From: Setaria digitata
Lineage: Eukaryota; Nematoda; Chromadorea; Rhabditida; Setariidae
Reading direction: 5' to 3'
Assembly (NCBI GenBank): GCA_003640385.1
Contig: RCAB01000045.1
Coordinates: forward strand, 62,001-126,000
DNA length: 64,000 bases
In this document: piece by piece, positions 48,946 to 63,300 of the stretch
Layout of the letters: each line of letters opens with the position of its first letter
Numbering within the stretch: the stretch's first letter is position 1
The notes under the pieces: model-generated
What the model was told of the DNA's origin: nothing
The model's database searches: none
Seen by the model: the letters and a program-made list of their open reading frames with translations, nothing else
Program-made: the position numbers and the translations under genes

Positions 48946-51736
48946 CTAGATACCCAATTAATGCGGAGACGACTCCCCACAACCTCAATACCTCTTCCGC
49001 TCAACACAAGTAAACAATCCGCCCGATCCGTTAAATAGCAGTCGGCCTGTGCGCAAACAGTCGCTTCAATGACTATCGGTGAATGCGTCGTTGGAGAAGC
49101 AGTACCTTCACATAAGATGGGGTGAGATTCTGACGAGGCTATGACCGCTTCTCTCTCCCTGTGCTTTTCTCTGTCCCTTCCTTCCTTTTTATCGTTAACT
49201 AATTAGATTTAATTCGGTTGTGGCATCCCAACCAATTGAAATGAATGGATCGCTGAGTGACACAGACAGTTACCAGTACTGAATGATTGCTGATTAGATC
49301 AGAGATGGTGTCATAATTCCTTGTGTCATTGCAACAATTCATCTGGCTGAATTTAGCAGCTTCGCAAAGGTTGTTCTTATTTAACTTTGATAAATTGTTT
49401 GAAAAAAGACATTTATTGGTCACACTGCACGTGTTATTTGTTGTTTGCTATCACCAAATATGCTTGTCATTCCGAGCTTAAGTTTAGTGAACACATTATT
49501 CGACGGACTTGTTTGATCATTTCTCATTTACTTGTCTTTCCAGTGTAGAGGTTTTGTGAATACTTTTGATGGAGTAGGAATTTCTCGTGCTTATGCAACG
49601 TACACTCCAAGCCTAGCAATGGTAGAGCGAAAGAGGTGGTTGTTTAGGTAAGGCTAAAAAGCACTGAAAAGTAGGGGATGATTGATTATCGAACTCATTG
49701 TAAGAAAATGCTTATCGAAATATTTGAGAGGTGAGCGGTAACAACTTCTTTCGATTGGAAATTATTAACCGTTTCAGATTAGAAATTATTGACTTGTAGT
49801 TTATATTCTAAAGTTAATGGATGTTATCAATAATATGAGGTTTTGGTGCATTTGCAGAAAAAGAATTGATGTTACATAACTGAAGACCGAAATCTACAAC
49901 ATTTGTGTGGTTTGGGATTTATGAAGGGCTATGAATCATCTGTGTGATATATTCTTGAGAAATTTGGTATGCCAGTTGTACTTTTTATTTTTTTTTTTTC
50001 GTGGCCATCAAAATTGACAGATGATGCGGAAAATAAAGGGGGAAATTGAGTAGCTGAGCTGAGCTTTGGAGAATATTTATTAAAAATTTTTGCTAAGTAC
50101 AATTGCAACTTGATCTTTAGTCACATCGTTATTCCCGGTTCTTATCCATCCGACCTCCATGAATCGAAGGAATTTTGTGGAGATAATAAGGAAGAAAATC
50201 AGTTTGACTGATTCTCCATCTTATAATTGAAGGAAGTTCAGTTTCCGTGGAGCCTCTATAAAATGAGAAAGTTTTTCTCGTCCAATATTCAACGAAGCTT
50301 ATTATTTGACCAGATAGCCACATCATTTCTCTGAAGTCCTTGTTTAAAATCTTGGCTAGAAAATGATTCCCGCCTTATCACTTCTCGGTTTTATTGAATC
50401 TATTGCAGAAGCGAAGCCATAATACTTGGATGAAATGCTGCCATTTAAAGTAGTTCCAGGATTTCTTCGACTAACTCAGTGGAAAAGCTGATACCCAATG
50501 AATGGATAGTTTAGCCGAATTTAAGCAATTTTAATCTAAAGTATTCTTTGGAAATTGTTCTCTGTCACACACAGGTTTTGCGAATCGCAATACTTCAAGT
50601 TCTTTTTCACGAGTAATCCATGTCTTTCAGTTGTGTTTTAGGAAGAATAGGGATCAGGTCGAAATGCATCCAAGAAAGAAAATTTCCTGCCAATTATTCC
50701 CACATAGGCCCCCAAAGATAATTGAATGTCAGGTAGATGACAATCTTGCGGTTCAGCCTAACATGCTGCTTGAAAATAGCAAATTTCTTAGCTGAATTAT
50801 TTTATACAGCGTTACTGAGTTTAATGTATAAAATAACTGAATGCTACCTTTTCCTTAAAAAAATGACAAGACAATGTAAACCTGAAATATATCGAGGACT
50901 GCAGTATAATTTTTTAAATCCTTACCGACTCAGTCTTTATTGGCAACGCAATTGCCCAAATTTAAATATGTGTTCCGCATAAGAGTTTAGTTCGGATACT
51001 CCGGGAACTGTAAAAATTACCGAAAAGTTTCTCTTCTTACAATGAAATTGTGATTTTTGTGCAAATTAAGTCTTAAAATGACTATTGCAATGATACAATG
51101 ATGTGGAGCTGGGAATTTCAGTTTAAGGTTTCAGTGTGAAATTGGTTGAGAGAATGTTCAATATGTTTCATATAAATGAAATTCAAAAAGGTTATTTTCA
51201 GCTCAGTGTCATAGTAATAAAGTAAAGGAATAACATTGAAAACGTTAAAAAAATGGGAGGCATACTCGTTGTTTGATCGATGAATTTAGCTTTCCTCAAA
51301 CATCTACTGGAGCATATGAATTCGGCATCTTTTACTCCACAAATGCAATGTTAAGCAGGGTAAAATAATTTACATTACATATTTCATTGGACATTCAAAT
51401 ATCATAAAAAAATTTTAGAAAAAAAAGTCGCACATCATTCATTATCATTACACGTACCCATTGGACCTTCTATTATATAGTTATCATCGGAACTTTCTGT
51501 AGACTTTAACACTTTTGTCTCCTTCCTCCAAAATTTGCCAGAAAACATTTTCAAACATATCTAAAACTCTTATAATTTTCGCTTATACTAAATTGTTTCT
51601 TTAGTCCATTACTATCATTGTCACTCGATAAAGTCGCAATAACTACCGTAATACTTTCTCTATCAGGTTTACCCGCCAATATTTATTAACTGTTATTAAT
51701 ATTTAAGAACTACACTGTTTTATTAGCCATACTTTT
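48946..51736. other. Intergenic region, NEDD8 / tetraspanin
   Basis: About 2.8 kb with no recognisable coding region on either strand. The first few hundred bases (48950-49200) are less AT-rich and probably hold the NEDD8 promoter. The rest is AT-rich with short spurious frames. Confidence 0.5.
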
Positions 51737-54700
51737 CTATAAGCTTCCTTTTCGGCGTTGTTCAGCATTTAGCCAGCAACACAGTAACATCGTTAAGAAC
51801 ATACCAACTAGCTGAAAAAAAAAAAAAAAAAAAAAATCCATCGTAGTTTTTTTACGCGAAATCGGGGATGAAATAAATAAAAATGAGAAAGAGATGGAGA
51901 ATCCTTTGCCTTAGAAATCTCATTGCTTTTAATAAATATTTTCCCAATAAAAAAATTTAAATACCTCAGTACTGCCCATAATAACACAAACCATAATTGC
52001 AATATCCAGGTGACTATTGGCCGCATCGTAAAGTGCTTCACTACAACCCTAAATTTAGCAAATTAGAAAGTAGGGAAATATAAAGTAGACTGTAATTCCA
52101 TAGATTTTAACTCGTGGTCCATTTATAAATTCTCGCCATGTATTTACAGATAATTAAGAAAAGGGCAATGGAGATGCTTGAATTAACTATAGTCTTTCAT
52201 CCCAGGAAGACATCACTCTTACAAAGTTAACTAACCTTCAAATGCATAAAAGGTTCGTAAGTCCAAAGTTCCAATTTGTCGAAAGTTAATCCGCAATCAG
52301 TGGGGTAATCTCGGATACCTTGTTCATTGCAACATGATCGAGGTACTTTGCCAATATCTGAGTAGCCTGTAACAGACGAATCAATTTAGGACGGAATAAG
52401 ACTGGAAATAAAGAAAGATAAGGATTATTATAAACCTATTCCAAGTTCCGTTCTTCCTGGAATATCGCGTCCCCAAGAAGAATATAACCAGTCTCGATAT
52501 CCTCTAACACCGCAACATTCGAACTGAAATAATAAAATTCAAAACATGAAGATGCTATTTATGTAACTGGTACGAAATTCTTATTCTTCTTGAAAATCGC
52601 TGAAAATGACCAATAGGATGAAATAGGGAAATCTAGAGCCTCAGCCTAGATTTTTCCAGAACGCCTCAATATGAAGGAAGGTCTTTATGTTAAAAATAAG
52701 CTACAGTTGGATGAAGCAACCTTAGCTTTAATTTAGTGGAAAACCCTCCAACTTAACTGATCAATTTAAAATTAGATTGTACTGCTCAATAGAAGGAAGA
52801 AGGAAGCTTACTAATGCTGTTTTATAACAGCCTTGCACAAGTGCATAAAACAGCAAGTTGGGAATACATGCTTCTCCAACATTTTGAAAGACAATGTCTT
52901 TATTAAAGAAAGAAACAACCGAAGGACTAAAGGCACTCCAAAAAGGGTTGGGTTATTTTGGCGTAGTTGCACTTTCCGAAAAAAGAACAAAAAATTGTGA
53001 AAAAATAAATTAATATAAGAATGTCATAGCGGGATTTAGCAATTTTGACCTAAGATTACGTGGGCTCCTAATGTATCATAATTTGAAATTGCAGTTCTAA
53101 TAGAATTAAGTGGAAATAGGTTATTTAAACGGAAGAGTCACAAACACTAACTTCCGTCTGTATGTTATCAAACAATTCTCTGTAAGTTGATTGGGTTGCG
53201 TACAGTTCTTGGACAATATGATACATTGAACGATCGATGTATCGTTTAATAAATTCTTGTTGACTGTATGCCAGTATTGCAGCGGCCAGTTGCAGGCAAA
53301 ATACCAACAAAAGAACGACGAAGAACTGTAATGCAGTAAGGATATAATTAGTTCAGTTCGACGACTTTCCTCGAATGACGCATCTTAATAATGACTGAAG
53401 GTGCTTAAATTCAGAGTCATTTCCTAGCCATTTGTTCTGTCAGCAAATTTCATTTGTTCTAGCAATTACAGAAAATGTGAAGAACAACTGAAGCCAGATC
53501 TGAAGTTAGTGCCAACCTGCGAAGGAGAAGACAAAGAGAGCTGAAGATGGGCTCCTGTGCAAGACACGAAAAATTCATCCAAAAAAGGACTCGCAGACGA
53601 AGATGAGCTTTTTTTTAAAAAGTTTCCTTTTGGTAATTCTATAAATGATTTCTTTAAATATATTCGTGTTTATTTCAAAGCTTTTCACCTCGTGGCAGTA
53701 AAAGCACAAATACCAGTATTATTAATATGTCAATGATAGGCATATCATCTTTGTTATTTCTTGCACGATATTTGACTAAATTATGTTACTTAACGATTAT
53801 CATCACTATGTTCAACCGTACATGGGTGGGTTCTTCTAGGATTGCTAAAAACACTTAGAGTAGTTTTCATGTAAAAATTAACGAAAATGAGGCAATTTAT
53901 TTCTCTGGATCTATTATTATTAAAGAGAGGAAAATGAAAATGTATCTATTTTAGAAGGAATGATTTTAAGATAAGCTTCTGATTAGGGAATGTCTGGAAA
54001 CAGTCACTTCTGAGTCGTGACAGAGAAAGTATCTTTTATCTGTCTATCTCGCATAGATATTAATGCATAGTTTTAGAGCTTTCACACAGTAAGTTCCTCT
54101 CGCAAGGTATTTCTGAAAGTAGTCGGCAGTGGGAGGTGCAATGAACTGAGTAAACATGCATAAATGAGTAAGCAATTAAGGAAGATAAATGGGCCTACAC
54201 CGGTGAGCATTCCCTGATTGAGACGCCAAGCACCGCAGCAGCCCAATGCTCCGATCAGGGTCATCAGCGCTCCAGTGCCAATCAGCAGGTAGCATATTAA
54301 CGGGAAGTGATCGCTTGCTTGAGAAGTGCTGTGTGCAGTGAGGACGTCGTTGACTGAACGATCCAGCAACAACCACAGGCCCAAAACCAGTACGAAGAGA
54401 CCCGAAAGCTGAAAATACAGTGGCAGTAGCAGGCAATAGCTGCAACTTATCTTTTCTCTGATACTTAATCCTACGGATCGATTGAAGAATCGGAATGATC
54501 AAGCAGTATCGATTAGCGATGACTAAGCTCGGGAAAAAAAAGCGTTTCAGAAGCGCACTACTCCCGAGCTACACTCTCACTTAATCTAATAGTCATCAAA
54601 GACGAATAACGAGAAGCAGCGCAAATGTCTGTCTGCCATTCTCGTGGCAACCACGTAAGAGTACGTGTAATCATCCGAGTCGCGAGCGTTATTGCTTGTT

Positions 54701-54864
54701 CGATTCGACTCCATTAGGAATCAGATGCGATGAAGTATGTGGATGGAAGAGAGCCAGAGAGAGGTGAAGTAGGTAGATGCACTTACCCAGAAGAATAAGT
54801 TGAGGAGGAAGACGACGGATCGCAAGGTGCAGAAGCACGCCCTGCTGGCGGGGGACGAGGCCAT
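51737..54864 (-). CDS. Tetraspanin
   Basis: Tetraspanins are four-pass membrane proteins that organise membrane partners. Exon 1 (54787-54864) is MASSPASRACFCTLRSVVF then LLNLFFW, the first membrane segment. Exon 2 (54199-54408) gives LSGLFVLVLGLWLLLDRS, a short outer loop, the second segment and GALGCCGAWRLNQGMLTG. Exon 3 (53152-53325) gives FFVVLLLVFCLQLAAA and the start of the large loop. Next come the diagnostic FECCGVRGYRDW (CCG motif), PRSCCNEQGIRD, DCGLTF and GCSEALYDA, and the fourth segment IAIMVCVIMGSTE plus LVGMFLTMLLCCWL. The protein ends RRKGSL at the stop 51737-51739. A longer N terminus beginning near 54969 is possible. I cannot assign a named family member. Confidence 0.92.
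51815..51836. repeat. 22-nt A homopolymer at the last tetraspanin intron
   Basis: On the coding strand this is a T run leading straight to the CAG acceptor of the terminal tetraspanin exon. It serves as the polypyrimidine tract. Its length in the assembly may be unreliable. Confidence 0.7.
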
Positions 54865-56809
54865 CACGGCTATCAGCAGCAGCCGCACTGGAGCAGATGG
54901 ACTCGACTCAATGGCCTGTCTAGTCCCAAGCTTCAAGGTGGGAGGGAGTAAGATTACTTCAACTTCCACGAGTCACCAGGGCACTGACGGCTTGCGGTAC
55001 TGTACATCTGGCCGTTAACCTCATCTTTGCCCACTAAGTGCTAGGCCTCCTAAACCTTTCGGTGTTGGCTTATCGGTACGTTAACTGAACTAAAAATATC
55101 CAAAAAAGAAGTTTTTTTCGAGAAAAATAAGCAGCTGCTCAGTATTGATAGAGGAGTGCAAAGTGAGGGAGGCATTGGTACACATTGAAAGAAAATATTT
55201 TGCTGTTCGCAGATGAATTTTACTTCAGTTCTTGGCTTTCTTGAAAAAATATTGTAGCAGGAGGAGTGCGGAGGTCAGCTAAGTTTCAAATGTCTTGAAA
55301 ACAACCACATAACGGCACCTTATTAAAAGCTTCTCTTTCCTTTCTAGTTCCTGAATTTCTGAAGACTTCTAAAATTTGAATCGAATTTTAACATGTAAAT
55401 CTTAATTTGGGACGAGCAACATTTAGTTATGAAGTCCCGACAAGGACACTTTTCTGCAGTTACAGTTTCTGCTGATAAATTTTCCGGAATCGCTTTTCTC
55501 TTTGACTATCGTAGAATTTTTTTTTTTTGTATTTCCAGACGTTTGGAATGTTTTTTAGTTGGTCCACTGAAAAAATTTCGTTTACCCTCTCGTCATTTCA
55601 GCACAGTAGAAATCATTTGGTGGTTTTCTAAAGCAGACCAAAATTTTAGTCTTGAATTTTTTTGCCCTGAATAGCATGACGAATAACATAAGCTGTGCAA
55701 TTCAGTTTTTGAAACTGGCCCGGTATCTTCACTGCTGCCGAAGATCACAAGAAAAAAATATTCAGTTTCAGTTCTCAAATTCTCATCAAAGTCAGCATCT
55801 GTTTTTTTGACTCGAGCAGGAATACATTAGACTGTATAAAACATAAACATGAAGTGAGAAGGAAGGAAAAAAGTGCCTTGAAACTGCGAGTTCACACTGA
55901 CCACAGCAGAAAAGGTAGTACTTATTAATGGTATTGTAAGGAAGGAGCTTTTTACCTCATAAACATCGTACATCACTTGAAAGATTGGTTGTTAAAACCT
56001 CGACTAGATAGACGCAGGGTAACTTGGTGGCAGGCAACAAGCAGAATCTTATCATTTCGTCATGTGAATTGTTTTCACAGGATGTCAGTTTCAACTTATA
56101 AAGTTTACAGCACTCAATACAGTACCGCCTGAACACTTAGAGCCATCAGTATTCCGACAGTAAAATAGTCACAGATTCATTTCGTCATTGACTTTTTATG
56201 ACTTCGTAATTAATTGATCAGTGTGTTCTTCGTAAACAGATTTTCCATATTCTCCAAATTGGAAAGGACATACATCCTCTGTTTAATCACCGAATCGTCA
56301 AAACAAGGCGAAATATTCACAAATTTCCCCGCATTAGCGCGTGATATGTAAGTCTTATTTGCATAACACTGATTGCACGCAATATTTTTGTTTTTCAGTC
56401 CTTCTGGGAATCTCATTTTGCTGGAACTACTATTTCTGCATTTGACCCTTTCCTGTTTATCAATTTGTCCGCCAGCTGGTCATCTAGTGCAACTAACTGA
56501 CTTCCAATTGAAGAAGTACTGAAACTCAGACTATCTGTTTGGCTTGAATTACACTAATTAGTCTGTTTGTTTATATTCCGACATTATCCGACTTCCTGAC
56601 AATCTCTTAGTTAAATTTTTTTATTCTTTATTACTTTTCTCCACTCTTTTCTAAGGCGTTTCCATTGAATTTTATCCTTACTTGTCTTCGAATTCCTTTT
56701 CACCCACAATTCCCATTTCGTTTAATTCTTCATTTTAGTTGCCTTTTAATATTTCTAAATATTTGTTATTAATACCCAGAGAAAATAAAAGCATCAGGAA
56801 GTACAATTT
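54865..56809. other. Divergent intergenic region, tetraspanin / astacin
   Basis: About 1.9 kb between two divergent genes. The first 150 bp are less AT-rich and could be part of the tetraspanin 5' exon. A reading frame at 55429-55674 has no recognised similarity. No other feature is seen. Confidence 0.5.
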
Positions 56810-59800
56810 ATGAAGTCACTGTACCTGTTATCTGTCAGAATGATGATAATATACCTACTCATCACTTTGGTAACGAAAGAGTTATCTATCTGTTGCACTG
56901 CAATTGCTGCCACAACACTTACTGCAGTTGATGTTCAGGTTTGAATTCTATCTACTGATTGGAAATCGAAAACATCTGGAGGTAGTAAAAATCGAACTTT
57001 AATCATTTAAGCTTCAAATTCCAGTGAAAATGTCTTGGTCTGGATGACATGAAAGTGATGAAAGATGATGAAAAGTATAGTGAAGGAAGCAACGGAACAG
57101 ATTCAGATGACAACTATAGTTGACTAGATAGCCTGTAAAAATTAGAAAGTTATTAATTATTATGAATATTTCACGTTACACCATAGCCCAGCTGTATCAA
57201 TTTGACTTTCCACATTATTAAAGAATGCCTAAATGACCTAACTTTCTTTCTGAGATCGTGGTATCTGCAAGTTTATGTCATGATTCACTCATTCATTGTT
57301 GCTTCCATAAATCAGATTTACGCACTGATTTATATGCCCCTACATCGATATCCTAATTCCACTTAGTCCTCAGTTCCATCTGCTCTCTATTCATCCATTC
57401 ACTGACTCCGCATTTACCTATATAAAATTCTAATAAATTATCAGAAATTTTATGTTCGTTTCTCCAGCAAAGTTCTGAATAGACTTCATGTCAGTCAGCA
57501 AAAGATAACTACATGTAGTTTCACCCTTACTTCCCTTCGCTAATTGGACAGAATTTTTCTTAAGTCACTCTACAGGCCTGAAGGACAGTGCTAAAATTTC
57601 CAAAATTTCCTCAGAATAAATATCGGAAGATATGAAATAGGCCGATATGTCACTCAAATAGTAGACTCAGTTTAATGGAATATCGAATACTGAAGGCCTC
57701 TTTCGTTGCGAAAAGAAAAGGTAAAATGTAGAAGGCTGATAATGATGGCGGACATTTCTTCTGCAAATAATAGAAGATATATTTACTACAGCCTTCACTA
57801 TTTTTGAATATTTGAAAGTTGCATTTTCTCTTAGCCAAGTAGAATGGAAATTGGATGTTACGAAGTTTGAAAGTTGTTAGAAAAAATTATGCCATTCTTA
57901 CTGCATCACTTTCTTCCAGTGTCTTCAGTGACACCGAAATGATGACGAACCCGGCTGAAACATCATTTACAAGCTCTATTCTTCTTCACTTTTCGTGTAT
58001 TCCCTTAAGAAAGCAGGAAAGAAACAAACAAAAACTGGGTACACAAATCAAGAACTTGTCGATTATTATCAATCAGTTTGATCATATTACTCATACCTAG
58101 CGCAATTTAGATGGACGATGGAGTATCTGAATTAATAAGCTCATCAGATGGGAAAAGCGATGGTAGTTCAGAAGTGATGTACCGCGAAGATCTCTTTGAG
58201 GGCGATATTGGTTCGTTTACAGATTTCCGCCCTTTACGGTACTGCTAATCTCATTGGTCTGGGCAGTCAGCTTATAAAATCTCTTTACAGTGCTTATCAG
58301 TAATAGCGCTGCCGTAGTTAACCATACTGTAATGAAGAATCTAAAAACAGCTGGTTCCGTTGTTGCTGAGCTACAAATGATTACAATACAGCATAATGCG
58401 GTGAGACAGAAAACACTGCTGTGGCCGGATGGACGAGTACCGTACGCCATTTCCCCGTCTTACGCCAATATCAGGTCCGCTCATCTTTCGTCTGTCGACA
58501 TTCGCTTTCCGTCTTCATTCGTCTGAGTTGTCAGTTTGCAGTAAACTTATAATTATGGAAGCGATGGAAGAATATCAGCGCTGGACATGCGTACGATTTG
58601 TCCCCAAAGAGCAGCTGGATTTTGATTACATTTACATTGTTCCCCACGATGGCTGCTACTCGATGGTTGGCAATAATGGTAGGTGACACTATTCACAGTG
58701 AGAACTGTCCTCTAAACCACTAAATCAAACATTTCCATCCCAAATATGACCATTTATAACGTTTTTTCCTTCTTGCTCTTCCAATTACAATCAGTCGAGG
58801 TTAGCTATGTGTTGTAAATACTCAAAACTTGGTCCTTCATTTCAGGTGGTATGCAAGTGGTAAGTTTGGGTGACGGATGTTTAAAGAAAGGGATAGTCAT
58901 CCACGAGTTAATGCACGTCATTGGCTTCTTTCATGAACAAAGTAAGTTATTGGTAGTTTCATGCTGTGTTTACTTTCGGAATCCATTTCTTCTTTAATTT
59001 TTCCTTATTTTTTTGGGGCAAATTTCAGCCTGCACGAATAAAAGATTCAGCTCCGACTCTCACCACTTCCCTATCACTATGAGCTTTTTGGTACTAACTT
59101 TCTTATTTCCTGACAGATCGCGCGGATCGTGACTTATATGTGAGCATTCGCTGGGAAAACGTGAAGACAGCCCTTTTTGGTAAGTTTATTTCATGAATTA
59201 ATTTGTGTTTGTTGCTGCTAGGTAGGTTCTTTCACAATGCAAGCACAAATATATTGGACAGTTTATCTGGTGTTTCCCTTGAGCTGTTCAGCCTACTATT
59301 TCTTACTTTTAGATCAATTCGAAAAATATTCACCAACTATAATTGATCATTTGGGTGCCCCGTATGATTACAATTCAGTGATGCACTATGCCACAACGGC
59401 ATTTAGCAGGAATGGTAGACCAACCATAATTCCCAAATCAAAGAGAAAAGGTTTGTATATGTCACTGATGAGATCAGTGAGTGATTTTCACTTCATTTAA
59501 AATTTAGAGATCATTCATGAAAGACGTTTTATACTTATTTCACTTCTTTTTATATGTGCAAATAAAAAACTTTCTAGATATCGAAATTGGTCAACGGCGC
59601 GGTTTTTCCCATATTGATATTTGGAAAATTAACAGGCTATATAACTGCACCAAAAGTAAGTGGTACTCTAAAATTTAAGTCCTGGACAGTAAATATTACC
59701 CTACCGCTGTATAAGTAATTTAAAGCGAGGACGATAACGAAAATCTGATTTGTCTGTAACGTTACCAGGTAAATAAACAGCACACTGCAGGAACATCGAC

Positions 59801-60323
59801 ACCAGGAAACAAGGAAAATGAAAAAGAAAGCGAAGAAATGGAATCAACAGTCACCACGGAGGGACAATTTTCTACTACTATAAGGAACCTAACTGTTGCT
59901 CCCACATCAACAAGTCGTAACACGACTACAAACATTGCTGTTACCTTGAACAATAAGAACAGTGCAAACAGTCAAGAATTCCGAATTAAGCTAAATCTTT
60001 CAGCACTTTCAACCTTACCATCGACATCATTGTCAACTTATTCAAACAGTTCGCTAACTCCTTTTGGAATGCTCACTCCAACAGAGGTTATTATGCCTAC
60101 CACCTCTGGAAGTAATATTTTTGAATGTTTGTATACAACATAAATGAATCAGCTTCTGGAAGGAAAGATTAAAAGCTGTTCCTTTTCAGATTTAACACGC
60201 CAGAAAATGCGGTATTGCACGGATCGCCATCCACACTGCCAATTATTAAGAAGTCGCGACTTTTGCGCCTTTTACTTACGTTTCGTGCAAGATTACTGTG
60301 CACGTACTTGTAACAAATGTTGA
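56810..60323 (+). CDS. Secreted astacin-family zinc metalloprotease with C-terminal ShK domain
   Basis: Ten exons join in phase: 56810-56938, 58111-58210, 58291-58474, 58542-58678, 58846-58941, 59117-59179, 59313-59450, 59578-59655, 59791-60111 and 60190-60323. They give 459 residues. Exon 1 is a hydrophobic, signal-like N terminus. The propeptide contains LFEGDI, where Asp would be the cysteine-switch-like zinc ligand. The catalytic domain starts near [13 protein letters not shown] and has the zinc site [15 protein letters not shown], followed by ADRD, and the Met-turn SVMHY. The four usual cysteines are present (WTC, DGC, GDGC, YNC). Then comes a Ser/Thr-rich linker of about 110 residues and a ShK/SXC domain with six cysteines ending CARTCNKC. 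The active site is intact. Nematode homologues act in hatching, moulting or cuticle processing, but I cannot say which role this has. Confidence 0.93.
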
Positions 60324-63300
60324 AAGTACTCTTTTTAAATTGTGTACTTTTGAAAATGTTCAGGTGTTCGGTAAAAATATGAAACTTTCAAGTAGCTAAT
60401 CGCTGATAGGAATCATTTTCTTTCAATATTAACTTGGATAAAACGAAGCTTTTCAGTGCTTGGCGCTTATAATGCGAAAGAGACTTAAATTAATTACCGT
60501 TACTCATCAAAGAATAGTCGTTATATGACGAAACTGTTTCAATAAACTTGTATGTTACGTTATTCACTGTTAGATATTAAGAGAGAAATAGAAAACTGGA
60601 ATACCAATTCTTGATTATGCTTGTTCATTAATACACCTAATTTAAATTGTTCATCGTTTTGATAATATACGGCTTAAATTGTTTATCGCTTCGATAATTC
60701 AACTACATAAATATATTTATTAACTTCGCTCCATCCTATTTATTATGATTATGTGGCGAATTTAAAAATATGTTGATCTTTAAAAGGTATCAGTTTGGAA
60801 ACTGACAAGTAGTCACCAAGAAAATGATAAATAATTGTCATTCACAAGTAAATCATTGAACTTTCTTCTGCAATCTCTTACAATGCGCCATGACAAGAGT
60901 GTGTGTAAACTTCCACAGTTTACAATTTTCACTTGAGAGTGAAATCCCTTACAATCCAATACTTCAACAATATAGTTATTTCATCAACAGTGTGGAAGAT
61001 TAAGGAAATGATTTGGCATTAACATTGCGAATCTGAATCAAAATCAAGTGACGCGTTCGTCCTGCAGAATCTGTTCTGTAAGTTACAGATACGACGAGCT
61101 TATCACAGCTTCACTTTCACATAAATCCGAAGACATTACAAACTGAGTTCTCATTCATTTATTTTTCCTTCAGTGCAGTGGATTCTATTCATTTCAGGGT
61201 CATTTTTCACTTTTCCCTCAGTTGTCACCGTTGTTCCCATAGCGTGATATGCAAATATCCGAAACCTCGTGTAGAGCACCACTTTTTTCAAATTTCTCAA
61301 CTTGCATTTCTAAACGATGTCACTGATTTTTCCAACTCCAGTCTTCACAATAAATTCCTGTAGTTTCGAAAATCTTAAATCGCTGCACTGATTTCAGTAA
61401 ATCGTTTTCATATCTGAAAGAAAGAAAACTGTAGTGAGAATTATCACACAGATGCATATCATCACGCTATCAGGTACTGAAGTGTTTAGCGCTCTAGGCT
61501 GTAGAGAAGTAACTATTTCAAAAAAAAAATCGGAAAGGGAGAATTTTCGAACAGCGAACAGTACCCGGCTATGCAATTGCTTTAGATAGAAGTGGTCATG
61601 AAATTCTCATTTGCATGGTAAACTTTAATTAGACNAACTTTTTTTAATTAGACTTCCTGTAAATGACGAAGGATGACTCACAGTCAACTTTATTTTATCC
61701 AATTTCTAACTCTCAGCAGAAATTATTCTATCCCGGTGCAGTCTCATAATGAAGAAGCCTTTGATTGTTTACTAGAAGTAGGCCTGTCTGGTAATGACCT
61801 CTGTCAAGTGCTTTAGTTATTCGTCACAATTAATTTTGGTTTGGTTAATTCTCAAGCTGGGACTTATTGATAATTGTTACGTTTGTTTAGTTTAAGTTCT
61901 CTGTCTTTCAAGTTAATTCAGCCTATTTTTTGAATTATTTGAAAAATGAATCACGGACCCGTAAATCTATTACAGATCTGTACCCTTATACTTTTTTCAT
62001 CTTCTAACTTCGAATTGACAGCAAAATCAATACTGAAATTTTCCGTGTGCTATTTGTTATCAATCACCCCTTTCGTTAATATCGTGTCACTGATTCTTGT
62101 CCTCCTCCTCAACTCTTGTTTTCTAATTATTTATCAACTGAAGCAAACAAGAAGCCTGATGGAACAACACTTGAAATCCGAATATAATAATGAATACATA
62201 GTATGATTAATTGGTGAGAAGAAGTGTACACTTCAAGTCTAATATGGCCCAGAAATAGAAGAGGAGATTTTCAAGCCTACTCTCTTTACTTTGCTCAGTT
62301 GGACATTCTGCTTCAAGTAGTTTTGTTGCTTCTTCTCAGATTCATAAGGCATATAACTCGTTCAAATTCGTTAATTCACCTGATTTAAAAGTTAACAGTT
62401 GAACGAAGAGAAATCGTCATAGGGACGGAAATACGCAAAGGATGAAATGTATTGCCAGAAAGGTGTCTACACCATTTTCAATTATACGAGAAGGGCAGCT
62501 TGAAACACAGTTTTGGTATTTTCAATTTCTTTCAAGCTCAATTTATTTGCTTTTTTCATGATTTATTTTTCGTTACTCAAAATGTCATTAAAATACTATC
62601 AGTGCAATGCTTATTACAGTGCCAGGTGCTAATTCCTTCACCATCCACATTTCTCTAATCATTCGAGTAATTTAGCATTCCGCAACTGTCTAATCATTTC
62701 CACAATCTTCAGTGTCAAAGAAGTCAATTTTTTATTTTGATATCAAATTTAGCAACAAATCGTTATGAAAGAGCAAATCTATTGTCTTCTCCTTTCATTT
62801 TGCACTCATATTCAGTTGTTGCTAACAAAATTCCACAGCCAAAGACTTCTCTTCTACATCAATCGCATTCGCTTAAAAGTGCTGTTAGTGCATTTCATTT
62901 CCATTCTTAACGAAGCGAACACTGAAGGAACAAGAGATGACTGATATCTAATCAGACGAATTCATTTTTTCCGCAGAACTACTCTTTTTCTCTATCGATG
63001 GTGCTTGAAACAAAATTTTAGTGCTAAAATTTCTGTGATGGCTAAATCTCCGATCTTCTCCATTTTGATTGGAAATCATTAGTGATTTGTACGGAATATA
63101 TAATATCTTTTAGAAACAAAAGAAAAAGCGGAAAGGAACTCACTTTTCCGAATGAAACGGAGGACTGATCACATCTGATCAGAAAAATCGCCTGACAAGG
63201 AACGAGTCCTCAATTCGTTTTCCCCTAATTGACAAGGTGCTTGCTTCTTGTCAACTAGCTGTCAAGCAGTAGATTAGGCGAAAGAATAGATATCGTTTTT

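Noticed and set aside
61946..62206. 86-residue hydrophobic open frame
   Set aside because: No recognised similarity, AT-rich composition and no splice context. Hydrophobic frames are common by chance in T-rich DNA.
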